A stretch of 64,000 nt of DNA from Actinomadura hibisca NBRC 15177 (GCF_001552635.1 NZ_BCRO01000027.1:124001-188000), one strand, 5' to 3'. Numbered from the stretch's first letter, positions 25,322-34,264 are shown. Notes: generated from the letters alone by a model not told the origin. Program-made: numbers and translations.

Positions 25322-26901
25322 TGCGCATCGACACCATCCTGACGAACCTGACCGCCGTCACCGTCGACCCCGTCCGCCCGTCGGCCAGCCGCATCGGCGT
25401 CCACCACGGCCGGATCGTGGCCCTGGACGCCGACCTGGACGGCGTCTCCGCCGCCGAGACCGTCGACCTGGGCGGGGCGACCGTCGTGCCCGGCTTCGAC
25501 GACGCCCACAACCACATGATCATGTTCGGCTTGTCGCTGACCGAACTGGACCTGTCCACCCCGCCGGTCCACACCCTGGACCAGGTCTACGACGCGGTCG
25601 CCGAACGTGCCCGCAGCCAGGCACCCGGCACCTGGATCATCGGCTCGGGCTACGACCAGAACAAGCTCGGCGGACATCCCCGCCGCGTGCGTCTGGACGC
25701 TGTGGCTCCGGACCACCGGGTCTGGCTCCGGCACACCTCCGCCCACATGTCAGTGGTGAACGGACGGCTGCTGCGCGAGATCGGAGACCAGATACCGGCG
25801 GGCGGGAAGGTCGACCCCGGCAGCGGCCTGGTGGAGGAGACAGCCCAGCGACTCGTCCGCGACCTGCGCTTTCCGTTGCCGCGCGAGCAGCTTGTCCAGG
25901 CCATCGCCGCCGCGAGCCGGTGCTACCGCGCCGAAGGCGTCACCTCCTGCACCGAGGCCGGCGTCGGGTTGGGCTGGATCGGCCATTCGCCGACCGAGGG
26001 CGCCGTCTACCAGGACGCCCTCGACTCCGGTGCCCTTGACGTGCGCGTACGCCTGATGGTCACCGGCGACACGGTCCACCCCCTTTCCGGCGTGCCAGGA
26101 GCGATGGGACTCGACCTGGGACTGCGGACAGGGTTCGGGGACGACCGGTTGCGCCTGGGCGCGGTGAAGGTCTTCGCCGACGGCTCGCTCATCGGACGGA
26201 CCGCCGCCCTGCACGACGACTTCACCGACCAGCCCGGCAATCGCGGCTACTTCCAGCAACCCGCCGAGGAACTGCGCGAACGCATCGTCGCCGTGCACGC
26301 GGCGGGCTGGCAGGTGGCCGCGCACGCCATCGGCGACCGCGCCATCGATCTGGTCCTGGACGCCTTCGCCGAGGCACAGACCCGCTTTCCCCGCGCCGAC
26401 CCGAGGCACCGGATCGAACATTGCGGCGTGACCCGCCCCGACCAGATCGCCCGGCTCGCCGGGCTGGACGTGATCCCGGTGCCCCAGCACACCTTCGTCG
26501 ACCAGGTCGGCGACGGCATGCGCACCGCGCTCGGCGAAGACCGCGTCCCCTGGTGCTACCGGCACCGCTCCTTCCTGGACGCCGGACTCACCGTCCCGGC
26601 CAGCTCCGATCGGCCCGTCGTGCACGGCGCCCCGCTCTTGGGCATCCAGGCCATGGTCGACCGCCGGACCGCAAGCGGCGCACCGTTCGCCCCGCACGAG
26701 GCGGTCACACCGCTGGAGGCACTGCACGCCTACACCCTCGGCTCGGCCTACGCCGCGTTCGAGGAGGATCGCAAGGGCAGCATCACCCCCGGCAAGCTCG
26801 CCGACCTGACCGTGCTGTCCGCCGACCCCACCGCCACCGGGGACATCGCCGGCATCGAGGTGCTGGCCACCATGGTCGGCGGACGGCTCCAGGAGAACTG
26901 A
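25321..26901 (+). CDS. Amidohydrolase family protein (YtcJ/NfdA-like)
   Basis: A 526-residue metal-dependent hydrolase of the amidohydrolase-3 group, related to N-substituted formamide deformylase. The HxH metal motif is GFDDAHNHMIMFG, further ligands are in GWQVAAHAIGDRA and RHRIEHCGVTRP, and the last Asp is in VPASSDRPVVHG. SITPGKLADLTVLSADP closes the composite sandwich domain. The substrate is probably an amide or related bond; in this operon it may release the acid that the ligase activates. Confidence 0.88.
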   Translation: MRIDTILTNLTAVTVDPVRPSASRIGVHHGRIVALDADLDGVSAAETVDLGGATVVPGFDDAHNHMIMFGLSLTELDLSTPPVHTLDQVYDAVAERARSQAPGTWIIGSGYDQNKLGGHPRRVRLDAVAPDHRVWLRHTSAHMSVVNGRLLREIGDQIPAGGKVDPGSGLVEETAQRLVRDLRFPLPREQLVQAIAAASRCYRAEGVTSCTEAGVGLGWIGHSPTEGAVYQDALDSGALDVRVRLMVTGDTVHPLSGVPGAMGLDLGLRTGFGDDRLRLGAVKVFADGSLIGRTAALHDDFTDQPGNRGYFQQPAEELRERIVAVHAAGWQVAAHAIGDRAIDLVLDAFAEAQTRFPRADPRHRIEHCGVTRPDQIARLAGLDVIPVPQHTFVDQVGDGMRTALGEDRVPWCYRHRSFLDAGLTVPASSDRPVVHGAPLLGIQAMVDRRTASGAPFAPHEAVTPLEALHAYTLGSAYAAFEEDRKGSITPGKLADLTVLSADPTATGDIAGIEVLATMVGGRLQEN

Positions 26902-27348
26902 ATGCCCGTACGACCCGCCGAACCCGCCGACTTCGACGAGATCTGCGTGCTCCTGCTGGACCACGCCGCCCACGAAGGCGCCGCCGACAGGATGCGACTG
27001 CGGCTGCGGGAGACCTACGACGCCCTGTTCGGCGACGCTCCGGTCGTCCGGGGACACATCGCCGTGCCGCCCGACGCCCACGGAACGGTCGCCGGGATCG
27101 CGCTGTGGTACCCGACGTTCTCCTCCTGGGAGACCCGCTCCGGCATCTGGCTGGAGGATCTGTACATCAAGCCCGAGTACCGAAGGTACGGTCTGGGCCG
27201 CGAACTGCTGGCCACCCTGCGGGAGCTGACCGAAGGCCGCCTCGAATGGGACGTCGCGCACGGCAACGACGGCGCCGAACGCTTCTACCGCAGCCTCGGC
27301 GCCGAACCTGTCGGCGGTTGGACCCGCTACCGCTGGAGCAGCCGGTGA
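26902..27348 (+). CDS. GNAT-family N-acetyltransferase
   Basis: A 148-residue GNAT. Motif A is WLEDLYIKPEYRRYGLGREL, with the acetyl-CoA loop R-R-Y-G-L-G, and motif B is NDGAERFYRSLGAEPV. WYPTFSSWETRSG resembles diamine or polyamine acetyltransferases. The start codon directly follows the amidohydrolase stop, so an amine freed by that enzyme is a reasonable candidate substrate. Confidence 0.87.
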   Translation: MPVRPAEPADFDEICVLLLDHAAHEGAADRMRLRLRETYDALFGDAPVVRGHIAVPPDAHGTVAGIALWYPTFSSWETRSGIWLEDLYIKPEYRRYGLGRELLATLRELTEGRLEWDVAHGNDGAERFYRSLGAEPVGGWTRYRWSSR

Positions 27349-28001
27349 GCCGGGCTTCGTCGACCGACGAACGGGTCCGTGCCGCCGCCGTCGCCCTGTT
27401 CGCGGCCAAGGGCTTCCACGGGACCGGCATCCGTGAACTGGCCGACGCCGCCGGGCTCTCGTCCGCGACGCTCTACCACTACATGGGCACCAAGGAAGAT
27501 CTTCTCGTCGAGCTCATGCGGACGAGCCTGGACCGGCTGGTCCGCGCGGCTCGGCAGATCGTGGACGAAGCGCCGTCTCCGGTGGCCGCACTGAACGGCC
27601 TGGTGCAGACCCACGTCGTGACCCACGCGCTACGGCAGGCGGAAACGCTCGTGGTCGACACCGAACTGCGCTCCCTGTCGCCTGAACACCGAAGCCCGAT
27701 CGTCGCGCAGCGCGACGAATACGAGCACCTCTGGCGTTCGGTCCTCGAAGAAGGCCGGGTTTCCGGTGCCTTCCACCTGACCAACCCCTCGGTGGCCAGG
27801 CTCGCGTTGCTGCAGATGTGCAGCGGTGTCTCCAACTGGTACTCCTCTCAAGGGGCGTACGGGCTCACCCAGATCGCGCAGGAGCACGCACGGATGAGCC
27901 TGACGATGCTCGGCGCCGAACCAGGACTCGACCTGCCGACCACCGACCACTACATCCGCCTGGTCGCCGGCATCTGGGGGCATCAGTCAGGGCTCGACTG
28001 A
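27345..28001 (+). CDS. TetR-family regulator, last gene of the acyl-CoA operon
   Basis: A 218-residue TetR repressor. The N-terminal helix-turn-helix spans VRAAAVALFAAKGFHGTGIR and ADAAGLSSATLYHYMGTKED. The ligand domain ends in a Trp/Tyr-rich helix (MCSGVSNWYSSQGAYGLTQI). GTG start overlapping the GNAT stop. As the promoter-distal gene it probably represses its own operon, perhaps at the GATC palindrome 4.7 kb upstream, with an acyl-CoA as ligand. Confidence 0.9.
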   Translation: MSRASSTDERVRAAAVALFAAKGFHGTGIRELADAAGLSSATLYHYMGTKEDLLVELMRTSLDRLVRAARQIVDEAPSPVAALNGLVQTHVVTHALRQAETLVVDTELRSLSPEHRSPIVAQRDEYEHLWRSVLEEGRVSGAFHLTNPSVARLALLQMCSGVSNWYSSQGAYGLTQIAQEHARMSLTMLGAEPGLDLPTTDHYIRLVAGIWGHQSGLD

Positions 28002-28025
28002 AAACGGCCGAGTACGGTGGTGCGT

Positions 28026-28943
28026 ATGCGCATCGTGTCGCTGCTACCGGCCGCAACCGACATCGTGGCCGCACTCGGTCTGGCAGAGCACCTGGTGGGA
28101 CGCACCCACGAATGCGACTGGCCGCCGGAGGTGGTGGCCGACGTGCCCGTGGTGACATCGGCGGCGCTGCCCACCGACCGGATGAGCAGCAGGGAGATAT
28201 CCGACGCCGTCGGTGGAGCCTCTCATCGAGGCTCGTCGCTGTACGGCCTGGACACCGAACTGCTGGCTGAGCTCGCCCCCGACGTCGTCCTCACCCAAGA
28301 CCTGTGCGATGTCTGCGCCGTCTCCTACTCCGGCGTCTCGCAGGCGGTGCGCGTCCTGGACGCGGCACCCCGGGTGATCAGCATGGAGCCGCGCACGCTC
28401 ACCGACGTCCTGTCGTGCGTCTCGCGTCTCGGCGAGGCACTCGACGCCCCGCAGGCCGCCACCCGAACCGTCGAGGATCTGCGCGCCAGGCTGGCGAAGG
28501 TGGAGGCCGCCATGCCTGCTGGAAGACGGCCCAGGGTGGCCGCGATCGAGTGGCTGGACCCATTGTGGCCCGCCGGCCACTGGGTGCCCGAACAGATCCA
28601 GATCGCGGGCGGGCTCCCTCTCCTCGCCGAAGCAGGCGAGCACACCAGCCCGATGACCTGGGAGAGGCTCCGTGCCTCCGAACCCGACGTCATCGCGGTC
28701 ATACCGTGCGGGTTCACACCTGAGAGGACCGAGTCCGATCAGTCCGCACTGACCGCCCTACCGGGTTGGGCAGATCTCCCTGCCGTACGCGACGACCAGG
28801 TGTGGGTCCTCGACGGCCCCGCCTACTTCAACCGGCCCGGCCCCCGGGTCGTACGCGGCGCGGAGATCCTTGCGCATGTGCTCCACGGCCATCCCGCCGT
28901 GGTCCCGGACGAGGCCCGAAGGCTGCGCCCACCGGCGAAATAG
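28026..28943 (+). CDS. Cytosolic BtuF-like (periplasmic-binding-fold) protein
   Basis: A 305-residue protein of the BtuF/FepB substrate-binding superfamily: [60 protein letters not shown] and a C-terminal half around [17 protein letters not shown]. Close relatives are annotated cobalamin-binding proteins. It has no signal peptide or lipobox and no transporter neighbours, so it is unlikely to be an ordinary import component. A cytosolic B12 or corrinoid binder would suit the surrounding genes, but that is inference. Confidence 0.82.
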   Translation: MRIVSLLPAATDIVAALGLAEHLVGRTHECDWPPEVVADVPVVTSAALPTDRMSSREISDAVGGASHRGSSLYGLDTELLAELAPDVVLTQDLCDVCAVSYSGVSQAVRVLDAAPRVISMEPRTLTDVLSCVSRLGEALDAPQAATRTVEDLRARLAKVEAAMPAGRRPRVAAIEWLDPLWPAGHWVPEQIQIAGGLPLLAEAGEHTSPMTWERLRASEPDVIAVIPCGFTPERTESDQSALTALPGWADLPAVRDDQVWVLDGPAYFNRPGPRVVRGAEILAHVLHGHPAVVPDEARRLRPPAK

Positions 28944-29366
28944 GCCGCCCTTCAGACCTGGCCGCATCCGACTCGCAAACAGCGCTCAGTTGTGTCGCAC
29001 CGAAGCCCGCCCGCATCTGATAGGCGTCTCCCAATCTTCGCGTCCTGCAATTCGGCGGCGTCCCGCTGCCGCCCCTGCCCGACGGCCACCGTGAGATCCA
29101 ACTGCCGCAGAGGTGCACATCGAGGTCGATCACATGGTCAGCGACGCCGCGCGGGCCCTGTTGTTGGTGGAGGCGACGGTCAACACCCGCTGTGTCCATG
29201 AGCGGCATTAGCGCGAGTTCTCGCCCTGGTGCGCGGCAGCGGTCCGGTGCGCGCTGCTGGCCATCGAGGCGCTGCCGCGAGGACGGCGGCTATGGCTGAC
29301 CAGGATTAATCGATGATGGCGGTTGGGTGAGTGAGCGGGTCGCCGGTGGGGGCGTATGCCGGTGGC
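28944..29366. other. Gap with coding-like debris only
   Basis: No intact gene. A short segment at about 29050-29211 reads GVPLPPLPDGHREIQLP and, after a frame change, VHIEVDHMVSDAARALLLVE to a stop. It looks like the tail of a decayed gene of unknown family. Everything from here to 31.8 kb shows similar erosion. Confidence 0.45.
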
Positions 29367-29729
29367 ATGGCCCGATATCCCCAAGGCGGTGGGATGACCG
29401 CCGCTGATCGTGACAGGGGAACAGGTTCGGTTGCAGGCCGCCCGGTGGTTCGCCCAGGGCCGGCCCAGCGCCCAGGTCGCCACCGAGTTGCGGGTGGGGT
29501 TGCGGCAGGCGGAGAAGTGGCGCCAGGCCTGGCGCCGCGGCGGCGTTCGCGGTGCTGGAGGCCGAGTTGGACCGCGCACGGATACGGTGATGACCAGCGG
29601 TGGACGCTGGGCCGGGTCGCCATGCTGATCCAGCGGCTGTTCGGAGTCGACTACACCCTGCCCGGGGTGTCGTTGCTGTTGTGTCGGCATGGCTGGTCGG
29701 TCCAGGTCCCCGGCCACCGCGCCGTCCTG
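29367..29729 (+). pseudogene. Remnant of an IS630-type winged-helix transposase
   Basis: Pieces of one transposase appear in two frames: ARYPQGGGMTAADRD, then EQVRLQAARWFAQGRPSAQV and LRQAEKWRQAWRRGG, then HGYGDDQRWTLGRVAMLIQR and FGVDYTLPGVSLLLCRHGWS. Small deletions separate them. This is the N-terminal helix-turn-helix region of IS630-family elements common in actinomycetes. The DDE catalytic half is missing. The remnant runs in frame into the Cas1 tail that follows. Confidence 0.7.
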
Positions 29730-30059
29730 AGGGGCCACGCCGCGATCCTCGCCCTCGGCTGCTCACCGGCACTCGGCTTCATCCACAGCGGCACCCAGCT
29801 CGCGTTCGTCTACGACATCGCCGACCTGTTCAAGACCCATCACCGTCCCCTCGCCTTCTCGCTGCACGCATCGACGAGCCCCGAACGCCAGGCGCGCCTG
29901 GCGCTTCGCGAGGAGTTCCGACTCCTCAAGCTCATGCTCACCACCATCCAGCAGACCCTCGATCCCTCGACACCCGGTATCACCAGCGACCGGGCCACAG
30001 AGATCACCCACCTGTGGGACCCCCAGGCAGGCGCACTGCTGGCAGGAACGAATTATGCC
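29730..30059 (+). pseudogene. C-terminal fragment of type I-E Cas1
   Basis: About 110 residues match the end of Cas1e, the CRISPR adaptation integrase: GHAAILALGCSPALGFIHSG, TQLAFVYDIADLFKTHHRPL, then a helical tail and ATEITHLWDPQAGALLAGTN before TNYA. The N-terminal two-thirds, including the first catalytic residues, is gone, replaced by the transposase remnant. No cas2 or other cas gene is present. The last codon abuts the first degenerate repeat, so a deletion removed everything between cas1 and the array. Confidence 0.72.
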
Positions 30060-30149
30060 GACGTCCCCACTCCCGTGAGAGTTAGCCGGTGCGGACCTTC
30101 GACAGGTCCCACGGGTTGCGGTGCTCTCCACGCCCGTGGGGGTGAGCCA
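30060..30149 (+). CRISPR. Remnant of a type I-E CRISPR array (two degenerate repeats, one spacer)
   Basis: A 29-base repeat at 30121-30149 begins GTGCTCTCCACGCCCGTGGG and ends GTGAGCCA, with the palindromic stem and length of type I-E repeats. Exactly 61 bases upstream, at 30060-30088, is a degenerate copy matching 20 of 29 positions, leaving a 32-base spacer between them. Period, repeat length and the adjoining Cas1e tail support a decayed array. The next expected repeat position downstream does not match. Confidence 0.65.
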
Positions 30150-30329
30150 GTATCCGACTGGCCCACACGCGCCGAAGAAGCGCGCGAGCAGATCCCCGCC
30201 CCCACCGCAGGACTTCTCAGACAGTGGCCGCACACGGACACGAAGCCAACGCAGCCATGTTCAACCGCGTCCAACAGTCTCACCCCGCACGCCCGGCACA
30301 CCCGCGGCACGACCACCCACGAGGCCCTG

Positions 30330-30977
30330 TTGACGCTTCACTCCGGCCACGAGCAGACCATCTGGGAAGGCGAAACCCAGAACGTCACTGCCCGCGCCAC
30401 CGGCGGCCGCTTCACCCTCAAGTACAGGCTCACCACTCACTACCTGTACTTCGAGACGGGAGGCATCGGCGGCACCCGCCAAGAACAGGTACCCCTCATC
30501 AACGTCCAGGACGTCGACATCTCCCAGACCCTGGTGCAGAAGACCCGCAAGGTCGGCAACGTCCTGGTCCACATCATCCGCCAGAACGGCGCACAAGAGA
30601 CCGCGGTGTTCGACTCGGTACCCGATCCCGTCATGGTGCGCGACCTCATCAACCAGACCGTCCACCATGTTCGGGCCGCGGCGCACCAACGGCAGATCGC
30701 CGAACAGCAGCAGCTCAACGTCCACCGGTACGAGCAGACCAGCCCCGCCTTCGGCATGCAGCCCGCCGCCCCAGGTATGCCTCCGGCACCCGCCTATCCT
30801 GCCCCCGCTCCGGCCGTACAGCCTGCGCTCGCTGGCACACCTGTCCAACCTCAGCCGGCCTACACCGCCGACCAGACCATGGCTCTCCTCAAACAGCTCG
30901 GCGAACTTCGCGACGCCGGCGTCCTCACCCTCGAAGAGTTCGAAGCCAAGAAGCAGGAGCTTCTCGCGCGGCTGTAG
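30330..30977 (+). CDS. Bacterial PH-like domain protein with C-terminal SHOCT
   Basis: About 215 residues. The first 120 form a bacterial PH-like (YdbS/DUF304 type) domain: GHEQTIWEGETQNVTARATG, YRLTTHYLYFETGGIGG, VPLINVQDVDISQTLVQKTR. A Pro/Ala-rich linker follows. The C terminus is a short SHOCT domain, LLKQLGELRDAGVLTLEEFE, seen on many membrane-associated or secreted-system proteins. The start is uncertain: TTG at 30330 is the first suitable codon after the array remnant in a frame open far upstream. An ATG in another frame near 30258 hints at an N-terminal frameshift. Confidence 0.65.
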   Translation: MTLHSGHEQTIWEGETQNVTARATGGRFTLKYRLTTHYLYFETGGIGGTRQEQVPLINVQDVDISQTLVQKTRKVGNVLVHIIRQNGAQETAVFDSVPDPVMVRDLINQTVHHVRAAAHQRQIAEQQQLNVHRYEQTSPAFGMQPAAPGMPPAPAYPAPAPAVQPALAGTPVQPQPAYTADQTMALLKQLGELRDAGVLTLEEFEAKKQELLARL

Positions 30978-31022
30978 AAAACCGGAGGCGTCCCCGCCTC
31001 CGACTTCGCGACCATAGGTGCC

Positions 31023-31741
31023 ATGTCCCGCTACCTCGATGACATCCGACCTGTTGTCATGGCGCTATCCGGCCTCCAAGCGCAGATGATGCAGGACTTG
31101 GCCCCCAGTAGCGAAGGCATCGTGTGGTGGCAGGCACTTGACCCCCCGCGTCGTATCCTCATCGGCGACTACTTGTTCAGCCTCACGACTCCCTCGAGAA
31201 GAACCTGCTCGAGGTGAGCATGCACCGGCACCAAGCCCTCGCTCTCTGGGCGCGAGAGCACCTGATTCCGTGGCCGAATCGTGCGTTTCCAGCACGCCGC
31301 CTCACAGTCCACTTCGAAGACAAAAAGAACCCCAACCTATTCGTCCGTCCCCTCTCACGCGTTCCCGGCTACACCGATGCTGAAGCCATCGCCCGAGACG
31401 GCCTGTTGGCTAAGACCTTCCTCCTCGAAGACGCTTCAGTCACGATGAACGGCCTCATGGAGACCGCCCACGGTGTCGCCCACGCCACCGCAGTCGCAGC
31501 CGTGGAACTATGGGACCAGCGGCGACAAGATCCGGACCTCGTTCCGCAACCCGAGCGGCAGTGGCCCAAGCTCGGCGACGTCAGCGCCCTCCGGTTCAAG
31601 GGATGCAAGCCGACCCGTCTACCGCCAATCGTCAAAGGTTCCCAGTCCCTGTACGTCACCCCTGACTGGATCCGCCGCATCAACTCAGCCAAACTTGCCG
31701 GCGACCACGAGACTCAATGGCGCAAATGGCTTCGGGACTGA
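31023..31741 (+). pseudogene. Hypothetical protein, probably frameshifted
   Basis: An ATG opens MSRYLDDIRPVVMALSGLQA through DPPRRILIGDYLF. Around 31170-31190 the good reading shifts to the other frame, QPHDSLEKNLLEVSMHRHQA, which runs on through LWAREHLIPWPNRAFPARRL to RKWLRD. Read separately they would be a 64-residue protein and a 175-residue one starting at GTG 31214 with a four-base overlap. Continuous sense across the join favours one gene of about 240 codons with a one-base loss. Family unknown. Confidence 0.55.
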
Positions 31742-31775
31742 AGCCCGTCAACCTGCACTCGGCGTAGCCGTGGCT

Positions 31776-31803
31776 GTGCTCCCCACGCCTGTGGGGTGAG
31801 CCG
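31776..31803 (+). CRISPR. Isolated type I-E-like repeat
   Basis: A 28-base sequence starting GTGCTCCCCACGCC and ending GTGAGCCG matches the repeat at 30121 except for three substitutions and one missing G. It lies 1.65 kb away, beyond the PH-SHOCT and frameshifted genes, suggesting those were inserted within or beside the old array. A GC-rich sequence about 61 bases on (from 31837) is too diverged to call. The interval 31742-32006 holds no gene. Confidence 0.55.
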
Positions 31804-32006
31804 CCGCGGCGCACGGAGTGTCCGCTCCAGTTGCCGCGCCCCCACCGCGGGGCCTCGCCTGCCTGCACTGTCAACAGAACCAACTCTGCTACCAAACAAC
31901 CCAAGCACAGAGGCCCGGGGAGGCTGTCCCTAGAGGGAAGCTGCACTCGTTGAAGATGGCTGCCGTGTAGGCGAGCGTCGGTATACGGCTTGTCCGTAAC
32001 GCCGGG

Positions 32007-33788
32007 CTATAGCGTCGGACCCTTCCTTTGGGAACCCTTTTTCTTGCGGACTTTGGTAGCTGGCGTGCCAGGCTGGACCGGGGGAGTCCAGGGGTAAGGG
32101 AAATCAGCCATTGCCAGGCTGGTTGGTCGGGGCGCTGCTGACTGGTCAGGGACCCACGGCGGCATTGTGTGTTCTGGCGATGCATGGGCCAGGTGGGTGG
32201 CAGCTGAGCGGGCTGCTTGTTCTTGGGCAGAGCGGTGCTGGGTGTGGTTCAGGTCGGCGATCGCGTCGATGAGAGTCATCAGGCCGACGACCAGGGTGGT
32301 GAAGACCTGAAGGGCGGTGTCCTTGCTGTTGCTGGTGGCGGCGAGCAGGCGGGCGGCGGTGCGTAGCCGGTGTCCAGCGGTAGTAGGTCTTGGAGTCCGG
32401 CCGTAGGGGGCGCGGGCGGCGCGGTCGTAGGCGTTCGCAGCCTGGTGCAGGTGCCGGTTGCCGGTGGCGTAGGCGGCTGAGCGCAGGGTGTCGGCGGCGG
32501 CCCAGCATGCGTCCCGGGCGGTGTGCGGGGCGGTGACGGTGTGGCGGCGTATCTCGGCGGTGGCCAACGCGGCGGCCTTCGCCACGTCTTCGTAGATCGA
32601 TCGGCGCTCCTCCGCCGTCAGTTCGGTCTCGCCCGGCGGGACCTGCCCGGTGCGCCAGCGATGCGACAGTGCTTCCCAGGACAGGTCCGCGGCGAGCTTG
32701 GCTCCGCCGTACCAGCGCGGACCGCCGTCCGGGTCGTAGTGGTCGGGCACGGTCACGGCGTAGCCGGTCACGCGGGAAGGTTCACGAATGCTGTGACGAA
32801 GCCAGATCAGCACACCCGCTTGCTCCAACTGTGCGAAGAACGAGTCGGCGGTCTGGGAGCGGTCCGTGGCTTGCCGGACCGTTGTCCGCAGGTAGGCGCG
32901 GATGGTCCGCTCTGACAGATCTCGTCCGGACACCGGACCGGCAGTGGACGACCAGCGGTGGCGAAGCCGGGGAAGGGTCAGGTCGGCGGCGAGTTTGCCG
33001 CCGCCGAACCAGACTGGTTGGCCCGCCTTGGTCCGGTCGTCTGGCAGCGCGACCGCGTAGCCGGTGATCTGTCCGGGGTCGTAGTGGCTGAATCGCCGGT
33101 GGACCAGGACGTCTTCGTCCTCTAGGCGCGCGAAGAATTCGGCCTCGGTCCGCGCTCCGGCGGCGGCGGTCTGCACGTGGCGGCGCAGTCTGGTTCTCGG
33201 CGGTTCATCGTGTCCGTGCCGGGCGGCCTTCTCGGTCTCGCCGCGTTTGGGGCGACGTGCTGCGGTCCGGTCAGCCGAGGCCGTGGACCGCAGCCCGTAC
33301 CGCTGCTCGATGGCGCGGCAGGCGGCACGGAGACGGTAGGCGTCGTTCCATACCTCGGGCCGAGCGCCGTCCTGGCGGGCCAGGGTTGCCACGAGGTGGA
33401 CGTGGTCGTCGGCGTGCCGGATGGCGATCCAACGGACCGCATCCGGATCGCCGTCCGGGGCCAGGCCGGCCCGGTCCATGACCACGGCTGCGATCTGCGC
33501 CCACTGTTCGTCGGACAGGACCGGGTCCTCAGGGGCAGCGCGAATCGGCACGTGCCACACCGGGCGCTGGTGGTTGTGGTCGCCTAGCAGGGCCAAGGGT
33601 TGGGTGAGCAGTGCGCTCAGGCGAGTCAAGTCGCGGTGGCCGTCCGCGCGCAGGCTGGGCTCCAGGGCGGCGGGAGCGTCGAACCCCGCGATGATGTGCG
33701 GATTGTGGTGCTCGTTGAAGCGTCCCAGTCCGTACAGGTAATGGAGCAGCCCTTGCACGCGCTTTCCCCGGCGTACTTTGGCGATCAC
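32007..33788 (-). CDS. Relaxase / mobilisation nuclease
   Basis: A 593-residue relaxase. The N-terminal part (IAKVRRGKRVQGLLHYLYGL) and the three-His metal motif HADDHVHLV at residues 125-133 identify the nicking domain of actinomycete mobilisation proteins. Two similar accessory segments follow: AEFFARLEDEDVLVHRRFSH and SFFAQLEQAGVLIWLRHSIR, each ending in a WFGGGKLAADL or WYGGAKLAADL motif. A hydrophobic stretch (VFTTLVVGLMTLIDAIADL) lies near the C terminus. GTG start overlaps the MobC-like stop. The enzyme would nick oriT and lead single-stranded transfer. No coupling protein is in view, so the element is mobilisable rather than self-transmissible. Confidence 0.87.
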   Translation of the reverse strand: MIAKVRRGKRVQGLLHYLYGLGRFNEHHNPHIIAGFDAPAALEPSLRADGHRDLTRLSALLTQPLALLGDHNHQRPVWHVPIRAAPEDPVLSDEQWAQIAAVVMDRAGLAPDGDPDAVRWIAIRHADDHVHLVATLARQDGARPEVWNDAYRLRAACRAIEQRYGLRSTASADRTAARRPKRGETEKAARHGHDEPPRTRLRRHVQTAAAGARTEAEFFARLEDEDVLVHRRFSHYDPGQITGYAVALPDDRTKAGQPVWFGGGKLAADLTLPRLRHRWSSTAGPVSGRDLSERTIRAYLRTTVRQATDRSQTADSFFAQLEQAGVLIWLRHSIREPSRVTGYAVTVPDHYDPDGGPRWYGGAKLAADLSWEALSHRWRTGQVPPGETELTAEERRSIYEDVAKAAALATAEIRRHTVTAPHTARDACWAAADTLRSAAYATGNRHLHQAANAYDRAARAPYGRTPRPTTAGHRLRTAARLLAATSNSKDTALQVFTTLVVGLMTLIDAIADLNHTQHRSAQEQAARSAATHLAHASPEHTMPPWVPDQSAAPRPTSLAMADFPYPWTPPVQPGTPATKVRKKKGSQRKGPTL

Positions 33789-34183
33789 CGGAGCCTGCTC
33801 CGGATCTGCTCGGCCAGCTCGTCCAGGTTGCGGGTGCTGTACGCCGCGACGCGCGCGTACTCCTCCAACGCGCGGGTGGGGTGGCCGCCTGCCTGCAGAG
33901 CCTTGACCGCCTGGTCGAGGTTGGCGCCAATGTGGCGGCTCTGTCCGGCGGCCCGGATCACTTCGCCCATCAGCTCGCGCCACGGCGACCACTGCGGCGG
34001 CTCGGCCTGGGTGGCAGCGGCGACCACGACCTCACTGGCGTAGGCGCTGACCGCCATGCCGAGCCGGTCCGCCGCCGTGCGAATCGCCGCGTGCTCGTCG
34101 ACGGTCAGCGACAACCGCACGCTACGGTCGCGCCGCTGCCCCTTCTGCCGTCGCCGTCGGTGGCCCTGCCCGCTCATCGGCAT
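33785..34183 (-). CDS. MobC-like relaxosome accessory protein
   Basis: A 132-residue basic protein. RSVRLSLTVDEHAAIRTAAD and LGMAVSAYASEVVVAA form the ribbon-helix-helix part that binds oriT DNA. GQSRHIGANLDQAVKALQAG followed by LDELAEQIRSRL is the conserved MobC region. It precedes and overlaps the relaxase by four bases, the usual mobC-relaxase order. ATG at 34183 or two codons later could start it. Confidence 0.83.
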   Translation of the reverse strand: MPMSGQGHRRRRQKGQRRDRSVRLSLTVDEHAAIRTAADRLGMAVSAYASEVVVAAATQAEPPQWSPWRELMGEVIRAAGQSRHIGANLDQAVKALQAGGHPTRALEEYARVAAYSTRNLDELAEQIRSRLR

Positions 34184-34193
34184 CGCGCCTTCG

Positions 34194-34232
34194 CTGTGCT
34201 CCTCGTCCCGTCAACCGGGATGAGGAGCACAG
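34194..34232. other. Long hairpin upstream of the mobilisation genes, candidate oriT
   Basis: CTGTGCTCCTCGTCCCG at 34194-34210 pairs with CGGGATGAGGAGCACAG at 34216-34232, a 17-bp stem with one G-U and a five-base loop. It lies just before the MobC-like start, where origins of transfer commonly reside. A terminator for the upstream gene is the alternative. Confidence 0.45.
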
Positions 34233-34264
34233 CGCCATGAACGGACCGCGCTCGGTCCGCTGAG

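Noticed and set aside
31837..31866. Possible fourth CRISPR repeat about 61 bases after the repeat at 31776
   Set aside because: Only the GC-rich centre aligns, with gaps. A similar motif (CGCCCCCACCGC) at 30195 is at a different offset, so the match is probably chance.
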